This document shows, piece by piece, positions 43,474-50,378 of a stretch of 64,000 bases of DNA. The notes below the pieces were generated by a model that saw nothing but the letters and a program-made list of their open reading frames with translations, was not told where the DNA came from and made no database searches. The stretch spans positions 62,001 to 126,000 of the forward strand of contig NZ_FNRM01000006.1 of assembly GCF_900107845.1 (NCBI RefSeq), written 5' to 3'. The stretch is from Alkalimonas amylolytica. Lineage in GTDB: Bacteria; Pseudomonadota; Gammaproteobacteria; Enterobacterales; Alteromonadaceae. The translations under genes and the position numbers were made by a program. Position 1 is the first letter of the stretch. Each line of letters opens with the position of its first letter.

Positions 43474-44958
43474 GTGATTGAACATTTGCTGGCCGGTAGT
43501 TCGGCCGTGCTGTCCTGGTGGCCCCTGGCTGCCATTGTAGCTGGCTTGATGATTGGCATTGTGGTCGGCGCCATTCCTGGTTTATCGCCTTCCATGGGCG
43601 TTGCCCTGCTGGTCCCTTTCACCTACGGCATGTCACCGATGCTGGCGCTGATCCTGTTGCTGGCCATTTACATTGGCGCCAGCTATGGTGGCTCCATTAC
43701 CGCCATTACCATCAATGCACCGGGGACAGCGTCCGCTGTAGTGACCGCCATTGATGGCCATGCCATGACTCGGCAAGGCCGGCCAGCCCGGGCTCTTGGT
43801 ATTTCCATTGTCACCTCAGCGGTGGCCGGCATGCTGGGCACCCTGGTGTTGATGCTGTTCTCGCAACCGCTGGCCGCCATCGCCGTTACCTTTCACCCAG
43901 CAGAGTACTTTGCGCTGGCGTTGTTTGGCCTGGCCACCATCTCCTCGCTGGCTGGTGCCAACTGGCTGAAAGCTTTTATTGCCGCCATCATCGGCTTGCT
44001 AATTAACACCATTGGTACCGATCCCATTTCCGGGGCCGACCGCTTTACCTTTAATTACACCCCCTTGTCCGATGGCTTTTTGCTGATCCCGGCCCTGATT
44101 GGTCTCTTTGCCTTAAGCGAAGTGTTCAGTCGGATAGAGCAGCGCGATTTTCGCAGAAAGCGGCTGGATGAAGTGCAGGACAGCTGGCCCGGCTTCGTCA
44201 CCTACTGGCAGTTAAAGTGGGTTACGCTCCGCTCAGCCTTGATTGGGACCCTGATTGGCATATTCCCAGGGGCCGGCGCCACCATAGCTTCTTTTATCAG
44301 CTACGACATCGCGAAAAAGCAGAGTCAGACACCGGAGCAATTTGGCCAAGGCAGCGATGAAGGGGTCGCGGCTGCAGAAGCCGCCAACTCAGGCTCAGTG
44401 GGCGGTGCCATGGTGCCCCTGCTCACCTTGGGGATCCCCGGCAGTGCCACCACAGCGGTGCTGGTTGGTGCCATGATGATCCACAAACTGAACCCTGGCC
44501 CTCAACTGTTTCTAAGCAGCCCAGAGCTGATGTATGGTCTGTTCGCTGCCATGTTGCTGGCTAATCTGGCCCTGCTGCTGGTGGGGCTGGCTGGCAGCCG
44601 GCTTTGGATCCGGGTGACCGATGTTCCTAAACCGGTGCTCTTTGTGCTAATCAGTCTGATGGCAGTGATTGGCGCTTACTCGGTGCGTCACTCGATGTTT
44701 GATGTATTTTGCTGCCTGGGCTTTGGCATTTTGGGCTGGATCTTAAAGCGCAAAGACTACCCACTGGCTCCGGTGATCCTGGGGATGGTGCTGGGATCCA
44801 TTGCCGAAACCAATTTCCGCCGTGCCGTGATGATGGATGGCTACGACGTATTCTTTACCCGTCCTATCAGTGCTGTTTTGCTGATATTGGCATTGGCATC
44901 TTTTATCATTCCACTTATCCGCATGCACAGATCAACAACTCGGGATCCGTCATTATAG
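43474..44958 (+). CDS. TctA large membrane subunit of a tripartite tricarboxylate transporter
   Basis: A 494-residue polytopic protein with about twelve spans and the TctA signatures GAIPGLSPSMGVALLVPFTYGM near residue 30, GASYGGSITAITINAPGTASAVVTAIDGH near residue 70, and GTLIGIFPGAGATIASFISYDIAKK with EAANSGSVGGAMVPLLTLGIPGSATTAVLVGAMM in the second half. GGAG precedes the GTG/ATG start, 36 bp after the fusion gene, so both are one unit. Its last codons carry the start of the Pho box of the next gene. Confidence 0.93.
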   Translation: MIEHLLAGSSAVLSWWPLAAIVAGLMIGIVVGAIPGLSPSMGVALLVPFTYGMSPMLALILLLAIYIGASYGGSITAITINAPGTASAVVTAIDGHAMTRQGRPARALGISIVTSAVAGMLGTLVLMLFSQPLAAIAVTFHPAEYFALALFGLATISSLAGANWLKAFIAAIIGLLINTIGTDPISGADRFTFNYTPLSDGFLLIPALIGLFALSEVFSRIEQRDFRRKRLDEVQDSWPGFVTYWQLKWVTLRSALIGTLIGIFPGAGATIASFISYDIAKKQSQTPEQFGQGSDEGVAAAEAANSGSVGGAMVPLLTLGIPGSATTAVLVGAMMIHKLNPGPQLFLSSPELMYGLFAAMLLANLALLLVGLAGSRLWIRVTDVPKPVLFVLISLMAVIGAYSVRHSMFDVFCCLGFGILGWILKRKDYPLAPVILGMVLGSIAETNFRRAVMMDGYDVFFTRPISAVLLILALASFIIPLIRMHRSTTRDPSL

Positions 44959-44986
44959 TGACATATTTTCGTCACGGGATCGTCAT
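44947..44986 (+). promoter_or_regulatory. Four-repeat PhoB box upstream of the porin
   Basis: CCGTCAT (44947-44953), GTGACAT (44958-44964), TCGTCAC (44969-44975) and TCGTCAT (44980-44986) occur at exact 11-bp steps, 150 bp before the porin ATG. Four 11-bp units are longer than a minimal Pho box. The first unit lies inside the end of tctA. Confidence 0.78.
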
Positions 44987-45136
44987 ACTATCTTGTTAAC
45001 ATTTCTTGGTCCCGGGCAGTAACGCAGCTAATATCGCTGCGAAGTGCACGAGCTACATTGTAGAATGCAAGGTTGATGATGCTGCGTTCTGGTTGGGGTA
45101 TGAATTTACCCAAAAACCATAACAGGAGCGTAAAGC

Positions 45137-46543
45137 ATGAAGCGTAGTTTCACCCTAAGCCTAATCTATTCCGCTTTGCTCAGTGCATCACTTGCCGCCA
45201 CTGCAGCCAGTAACCCAATTAGCGAAATCCACTCCGAGCTTGATTATGAGCCAACCTCTCCTATTGAGGGCGATGAAGTCCGCACCCGCGTCAATAAATT
45301 CACGGTGGAAACCGCCGACGGCAAACATCGTTTTGGTGTCCGCGGCCGCATTATGCTCGATGCCGCCTACCTGGATGACAACTTCATGACCACCGATGAC
45401 GACCGGTTAGACCGGGGCGATCTGGCCAAGTATGGCACCATCATTCGTCGCGCGCGCCTGGGCATGCTGGGGGTGATGTACGATCGCTGGGAGTGGCAGG
45501 TGGAAATTGATTTCCGCGATCCGGTAACTTACGACATTGAAGAAGGCGATGACATCGAGGGCATCCGTTTTGCCAATACCTACGTGGCCTATCTGTTCGA
45601 TCACGGTCGTCTGGCCGCCGGCTACTTCAAAGAGCCATTCAGCATGGAAAGTTCGACCAGCTCGCGCCGGATTTCTTTTATTGAACGTGCAACGCCCATC
45701 GACGCCTACCGTCCGTCCCGCGAGCTGGGTGTGATGTATGAAACACTGAATCCAAATTACTATGCCGCTCTGGGCCTGTTTGGTGGCGATGGCGTCAGCC
45801 GTAACCGCCGCAACACCGAAGGCTTCTCAGTTGCAGGCCGCGCTTCTTTCTCGCCGGTCTATGATGCATCCAACCGAATCTGGTCGCACTTAGGGCTGTC
45901 GGTCAACTACCGCAGTAATGGCTACGAATACCAGCGCAGCCGTGGCCGCGAGAAAGAATACAACTCCGTCCGCTTACGCAGTCGTTTAGGCACCCGTGCC
46001 ATTGATGGCCGGGTCATTGGCCGTCGCGATTTCAGCGATGTAAAAGACATGACCCGCTATGCCATTGAAGCGGCTTACGGCGTCGGCTCTTTCTCCATTC
46101 AGGGCGAGTACGCAGGCGTACGGCTCAACCGGGATGAAAATGCCCGTGGCTTTGAGAATCCAAGTGTCGTCAAGATCAGCAATGGTGGCTACTACGTTCA
46201 AACCAGCTTCTTCACCACTGGCGAACAACGCAACTACCGTCGTTTCAGTGGCGACTTTGGCCGTACCCGGGTACAAAACCCGGTGGGCTCAGGTGGCTAT
46301 GGCGCCGTCGAGTTGCTGGCACGCTATGCCTATGCCGATCACACCGACCACCACGATGAGCGGGGTGCACAGGAGCTGAAGCATTACACCTTGGGCCTGA
46401 ACTGGTACCCGGTTGATGACATTGTGCTGAAGTTCAATGCCATGTTCGTCGATGCCAAAACGTCCAGCCGCGATCTGGAGCCTGGTGAGTTCAAAAGCTG
46501 GGACAGCATGGTGTACGCCCTGCGTTTGCAGTTTGAGTTTTAA
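45137..46543 (+). CDS. Outer-membrane porin, phosphate-selective O/P type
   Basis: A 468-residue beta-barrel with a signal peptide (cleavage near AATA-ASN) and a C-terminal Phe (LRLQFEF) required for outer membrane insertion. It matches the Porin_O_P family: HRFGVRGRIMLDAAYLDD, IIRRARLGMLGVMYDRWEWQVEIDF, and LAAGYFKEPFSMESSTSSRRISFIERA. OprP/OprO members carry phosphate or pyro/polyphosphate through an arginine ladder. The Pho box upstream supports a phosphate role here. A strong terminator follows. AGGAG precedes the ATG. Confidence 0.9.
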   Translation: MKRSFTLSLIYSALLSASLAATAASNPISEIHSELDYEPTSPIEGDEVRTRVNKFTVETADGKHRFGVRGRIMLDAAYLDDNFMTTDDDRLDRGDLAKYGTIIRRARLGMLGVMYDRWEWQVEIDFRDPVTYDIEEGDDIEGIRFANTYVAYLFDHGRLAAGYFKEPFSMESSTSSRRISFIERATPIDAYRPSRELGVMYETLNPNYYAALGLFGGDGVSRNRRNTEGFSVAGRASFSPVYDASNRIWSHLGLSVNYRSNGYEYQRSRGREKEYNSVRLRSRLGTRAIDGRVIGRRDFSDVKDMTRYAIEAAYGVGSFSIQGEYAGVRLNRDENARGFENPSVVKISNGGYYVQTSFFTTGEQRNYRRFSGDFGRTRVQNPVGSGGYGAVELLARYAYADHTDHHDERGAQELKHYTLGLNWYPVDDIVLKFNAMFVDAKTSSRDLEPGEFKSWDSMVYALRLQFEF

Positions 46544-46578
46544 CGCAAAGACGTTGGTTACCATCACCATGCCCTATC

Positions 46579-46606
46579 AAAAGGGTTGCCGCCGGCAACC
46601 CTTTTT
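46579..46606 (+). terminator. Terminator of the porin gene
   Basis: AAAGGGTTGCC-GCC-GGCAACCCTTT is a perfect 11-bp stem with a three-base loop and a following T-run, about 35 bp after the porin stop. Confidence 0.93.
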
Positions 46607-46674
46607 CAACCTGGGGAAACCGTCCATGGCTCCCTTTGTTGCAACGCTACCATACACAATAAAGGAGTCACACA

Positions 46675-47511
46675 GTGAATATGCTCCCCATAGCCACCAT
46701 ACTCAGTATCATTATTTTTAGCGTCACATTCAGCAGGGCCCAGGCAAAAACTGAACTGTGGTATGAACTTAAGTTTTTGTTGCCTGTTGAAGGAGTTTTA
46801 GCCGTTGAAGGTGAGCTAACCTCAGAGTTTCTGCAACAGTTCGATCAAAGCCAATTAAAACAACTCGCCTTTTCAGTGGGTTATCTTGATACTGCCAGCC
46901 TTCATTTACGCCAGACTGGCTGGGGACTGCGCATAAGAAAGCGGGCAGATCAACCAGAACATCGGCTGCAATTTAAAAAACGCTACCCAGTTCAGCGGCT
47001 GCAGGAAACCATTGCGCTTGCCAGCTCTGAAAGCTTTACCAGTACAGCAGACGAGTGGGATGTTGAAGTAGACTGGGGGATACAACATCAGACGCTTAGC
47101 TTTGCCCAAACCAGTCGTCAGAACTTTGATATGCCAACGCAGCTAGCCATGCCAGATTTACCTGCTATTAAAGCCTTGCTGTTACAGCAGGCTCCCGTTC
47201 AATTTCCTGTCGACATCGTTCAAGAATACGGCTTGATGGTGTATGGCTATGTCCCCTTTACCCGCTATCGTAACTTGTCGCTAAGTTTTGAAAATAAAAC
47301 AATTGATGGGATATCAGTTGAGGTATGGCAGTTTCCTGAAAACGAGACTGCCCAAGCCCACACACTGATAGAGCTGTCATTTCGGGCAAAAGGTTTGGCT
47401 GATGCTCAATCACAACGAGACACAATGCGACAATGGTTAGCAGAAAAAAAATTGCTATTATCAAACGATGCACTGAAATCCCGCCTAACGATCGAGCGAT
47501 TCAGCCAGTAA
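46675..47511 (+). CDS. Exported CYTH-like protein
   Basis: A 278-residue protein with a signal peptide (residues 1-24) and a CYTH-like beta-barrel sequence: ELWYELKFLLP (the start of the motif), LHLRQTGWGLRIRKRAD, RLQFKKRY, EWDVEVDWG, FTRYRNLSLSFEN and TLIELSFRAKG, with alternating Arg/Lys and Glu as in triphosphate-binding tunnels. The first Glu of the ExExK signature is Trp (W29-Y-E31-L-K33), so catalysis is uncertain. CYTH proteins hydrolyse inorganic triphosphate or bind polyphosphate; export is atypical. The start is GTG with AAAGGAG seven bases before it. It lies between the phosphate porin and convergent phosphatase genes. Confidence 0.55.
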   Translation: MNMLPIATILSIIIFSVTFSRAQAKTELWYELKFLLPVEGVLAVEGELTSEFLQQFDQSQLKQLAFSVGYLDTASLHLRQTGWGLRIRKRADQPEHRLQFKKRYPVQRLQETIALASSESFTSTADEWDVEVDWGIQHQTLSFAQTSRQNFDMPTQLAMPDLPAIKALLLQQAPVQFPVDIVQEYGLMVYGYVPFTRYRNLSLSFENKTIDGISVEVWQFPENETAQAHTLIELSFRAKGLADAQSQRDTMRQWLAEKKLLLSNDALKSRLTIERFSQ

Positions 47512-47527
47512 CATGATTCAATGAAAG

Positions 47528-47551
47528 GTGGAACACCCGGAAGTGTTCCAC
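47528..47551. terminator. Bidirectional terminator between convergent genes
   Basis: GTGGAACAC (47528-47536) and GTGTTCCAC (47543-47551) pair with a six-base loop, 17 bp after the CYTH-like gene stop and 6 bp after the phosphatase stop. T-rich DNA follows on the right. Confidence 0.8.
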
Positions 47552-47556
47552 TTAGT

Positions 47557-48909
47557 TTAATTTAATAAACAACGCTTCAGCTCAGCGAGCTCGTAAAAAA
47601 ACTGCGTTCCCGGATATGGCCGACAATCTGGCTTTAACTGTGTTTCTTTTTCCTGGTGCAACGAATGGATAAGCGTAACCCCTTCAGTATTACGATACAC
47701 ATCCCACTGCACATTAGCAGACATTGGTGACACCAAAGCGCTCCGCCACTGGCTATTCTGATAACTGAATACCATGGTTTCCGGTAAACCTTCGCTGGCA
47801 TTTTTGATTCCCAGAAATGCGGCCAGAGGCATTAAAACCTGAGCATGCGTAAAACGGACGGTGGCCACTTCATCATTGGCATGCTCTATACGGTGAAGCA
47901 TGTCGCGGACTAGATTACCGGCCAGGCGATAGGTAATATCCTCACCGCTAAAACCTGGGCCACGGCCATAAAACGAGTCCGCGTCATCAAGCTCAGCAAA
48001 CCACAACGCATAGGGTTCAGACACAAAGCGTTCAAATTGCCAGTCGCCCTCTGCCGGCATATTGCTGGTGATACTGAATAGTGAATACATTACCATAGCC
48101 GCATCGACCGAGTTTGCGATGCTATCGTCATCGTAATCCAGCTGAAAACGGATCGCTCCGTTATCCAGTTGATCTAAAAACGCCGGTGTGAATAGCCTTT
48201 CCAGCATCTGCCGCGCCATGAGTCTGGTTTTTGGCTGGGTCGATAAGTCGTGCAGAATACGTTGCAGCCGTGGGTCATTTTTACGGTAATCATTGTAACC
48301 TTCGCTGCCTTCGGCTTTGTTAAAATACAAGGTGTGTTGATCGGCCCGCATTGGCTCAGCCAGGGCTGCCAACGGCGGAAGATGCTCAGTCCAGCTTGCC
48401 AAAAAGGCTTCTGCACTTTCGGCGGCCCGCGCTCGCCCGGAGTGAAGCACGGCGATGCGTTGCTGCCTGGCAATGGCCTGTTCGAACAAGACGGATTGAC
48501 GCTGCAGCATCCGTGCTGCCATATTCCGATGCTCTTGCCGGCCAAGCTCGGACAAACTGCCGTAGCCAATAGCTTTATGCACAGCTAGCAGTTGCTGCAG
48601 CACTGGGCCCAAACTCTCACCCAACTCAGTCAGGGCTTCAGCCTGCTTTGCTGCCAGCCACAACTGATAGGCCAAATCATCATCGCCCGGGCTGGAGAGC
48701 ACCCGAGAACCATGGCGGGCAACATGCTGCACCATGACAGGCGAAAAACCTGCTGGTGGCTGGCTATACTGCTGCCAATTCTGCTGAGGTTGGTAAGGCA
48801 TCTTGCTGCCTAACAATACACCCGGATCAGACTGATTTTGTTCTGGCTGCGGGCTACAGCCCATCATGCATAATGCGCTAACTACAAAAAGATACTTCAT
48901 TTTTTTCAT
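47557..48909 (-). CDS. Histidine phosphatase lipoprotein, MINPP/phytase-like
   Basis: A 450-residue lipoprotein with lipobox CMMGC (Cys18). Branch 2 histidine acid phosphatase: the nucleophile motif RHGSR at 65-69 (H66), HSGRARAAESAEAFL, and the second motif THAQVLMPL with H355-A-Q357. In MINPP-type inositol polyphosphate phosphatases this motif is HAE, and in phytases HD; Gln here is a departure in the proton donor. Size and motif spacing fit MINPP. It overlaps the preceding phosphatase gene by 4 bp (ATGA), so they form one unit. It would release phosphate from phytate-like esters at the cell surface or in the periplasm. GGAGATC precedes the ATG. Confidence 0.8.
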   Translation of the reverse strand: MKKMKYLFVVSALCMMGCSPQPEQNQSDPGVLLGSKMPYQPQQNWQQYSQPPAGFSPVMVQHVARHGSRVLSSPGDDDLAYQLWLAAKQAEALTELGESLGPVLQQLLAVHKAIGYGSLSELGRQEHRNMAARMLQRQSVLFEQAIARQQRIAVLHSGRARAAESAEAFLASWTEHLPPLAALAEPMRADQHTLYFNKAEGSEGYNDYRKNDPRLQRILHDLSTQPKTRLMARQMLERLFTPAFLDQLDNGAIRFQLDYDDDSIANSVDAAMVMYSLFSITSNMPAEGDWQFERFVSEPYALWFAELDDADSFYGRGPGFSGEDITYRLAGNLVRDMLHRIEHANDEVATVRFTHAQVLMPLAAFLGIKNASEGLPETMVFSYQNSQWRSALVSPMSANVQWDVYRNTEGVTLIHSLHQEKETQLKPDCRPYPGTQFFYELAELKRCLLN

Positions 48910-50312
48910 TGTTGGATCTCCTGGTCCAAGCCAAATTCAGTGCCATTCCAGCAGCGGTTGGCACGAACACGTTCGGCCAGCAGCACACTGCAAACCCGAA
49001 CCTCAGGCAGCACCTGCGATGACTGAATGTATTTGTTGCCCTGGGCATCTTTGTGAAGCTCAAAAGCATCGTACAAAGTTCCGGCTGGAGTAAACGCCTG
49101 ATACACCAGGCGATTGCTCTGTACATCAATCAGCTGAAATAGCTGCGTATCCTCACCCACCCGTTGCATTTTTTTCGTTGCCTGCTCTGAGTTCAGATAC
49201 ATCTTAGGGCCTGCAACCGAGACCACATAAACAGGGCCTCCCTGCTGAGGCTGGCCACTTAAGCCAGTGGCCAGGTTTTGGCTGCGGCCGTAGACATGAT
49301 CATGGCCTTGCAGCACCAAATCCACGTTGTGCTTTTCGAACAAAGGCAACCAGTACTGACGCAATATCGGGTTATCCCGTCCCGTCGAGACAGAAAACAT
49401 AGGGTGATGATAAGTCACTACGGTCCAATGCCCGCTGTTCGTGCTTAACACCTGTTCCAACCAGACTGCCTGCAGCTTGGCAAGCTCTTCATTTTGCAGC
49501 GCCTCCATTGAATTCAGCGAGATAAAACGAACCCCCTGATAATCTGTATAAAATACGGTATCTTGCAGTGGCTCTGGCCCATTTCGGATGGAAGAAAACT
49601 GAGCTGAAAATTGTGGTACCAAAGTGCGGGGGCCGGTGCCATGTTCGATGTATTCATGGTTGCCAGGGGTGACAATTTGATTGACCATGCTCCCCTGCCA
49701 CCCCAAGGCATGAAACCATTCCCCCCACTCATTATCATGATTACCAGCCCGGCTATTGACCAAGTCCCCCGCATGAACCATGACACTGGCTCGCGGACGC
49801 TGCAACAGCGCTTCACGAAACACACGTGATACATGAGCTTTCATTTGGTTTTGCGCATCACCAAAGTAGATAAAGCTAAAAGGGCTAAATTCTGCTGTAG
49901 CGGTTTTAAATTGAAACCACTCGCTCCAGGTTCCCAATCCCTGCACCCGATACGCATAGAGCGTGTCCGGCTCGAGTTGGTCAAAAGTCACTTTGTGTTG
50001 ATGGGCCTTGCCATTGTCGCTGTATACAGCGGTTACCTGACTGAGCTCCGTTTTCATAGCACGATGCATACCGGGCCCATCAATGGCCCGCGCCAACTGC
50101 GCTTTAGCAACTCCAACGTCGGCATGGGTGCGCCAATGAATACTCTGACTGCTGGCAGGTGTTGTGGTGGGTATTAAAACAATACGATCAGGGCTGACAC
50201 TGGCACGGTAAGGATCCGCCCCGGCAGGTACCAGGGTATAATGAGGCTCAGCACTGGTAACACAACTTACGATCAAACCCAGTAAGGTTAAAGTTAGCAG
50301 AAAATAGTTCAC
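48906..50312 (-). CDS. Purple acid phosphatase-like metallophosphoesterase
   Basis: A 468-residue exported protein with N-terminal fibronectin-like domain (about residues 20-125) and a calcineurin-type phosphoesterase with metal motifs FGDAQ, HAGDLVNSR, TPGNHEY, TYHHPMFS and GHDHVYG in order. This is the purple acid phosphatase layout. The start is GTG at 50312 with AGGAA upstream; the in-frame extension crosses the TonB gene terminator. The signal region ends LIVSC or VTSA, so either lipoprotein or cleaved export. It is followed by the histidine phosphatase with 4-bp overlap. Its only upstream route is through the TonB receptor terminator, unless a local promoter exists. Confidence 0.85.
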   Translation of the reverse strand: MNYFLLTLTLLGLIVSCVTSAEPHYTLVPAGADPYRASVSPDRIVLIPTTTPASSQSIHWRTHADVGVAKAQLARAIDGPGMHRAMKTELSQVTAVYSDNGKAHQHKVTFDQLEPDTLYAYRVQGLGTWSEWFQFKTATAEFSPFSFIYFGDAQNQMKAHVSRVFREALLQRPRASVMVHAGDLVNSRAGNHDNEWGEWFHALGWQGSMVNQIVTPGNHEYIEHGTGPRTLVPQFSAQFSSIRNGPEPLQDTVFYTDYQGVRFISLNSMEALQNEELAKLQAVWLEQVLSTNSGHWTVVTYHHPMFSVSTGRDNPILRQYWLPLFEKHNVDLVLQGHDHVYGRSQNLATGLSGQPQQGGPVYVVSVAGPKMYLNSEQATKKMQRVGEDTQLFQLIDVQSNRLVYQAFTPAGTLYDAFELHKDAQGNKYIQSSQVLPEVRVCSVLLAERVRANRCWNGTEFGLDQEIQQ

Positions 50313-50334
50313 TCGATGTTCCTTTTTACAATGC

Positions 50335-50360
50335 AAAAAAGCCGGGCATTGCTGCCCGGC
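50335..50360 (-). terminator. Terminator between the TonB receptor and phosphatase genes
   Basis: On the minus strand GCCGGGCA-GCAA-TGCCCGGC (50341-50360) is a perfect 8-bp stem with four-base loop, followed by six T. It starts 18 bp after the TonB receptor stop and ends only 22 bp before the phosphatase GTG. Confidence 0.93.
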
Positions 50361-50378
50361 TGAAACGCTCAACTTCGT

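Noticed and set aside
50313-50372. Upstream extension of the purple acid phosphatase to 50372
   Set aside because: It crosses the receptor terminator and encodes no signal; the GTG at 50312 with AGGAA upstream gives a proper export sequence.
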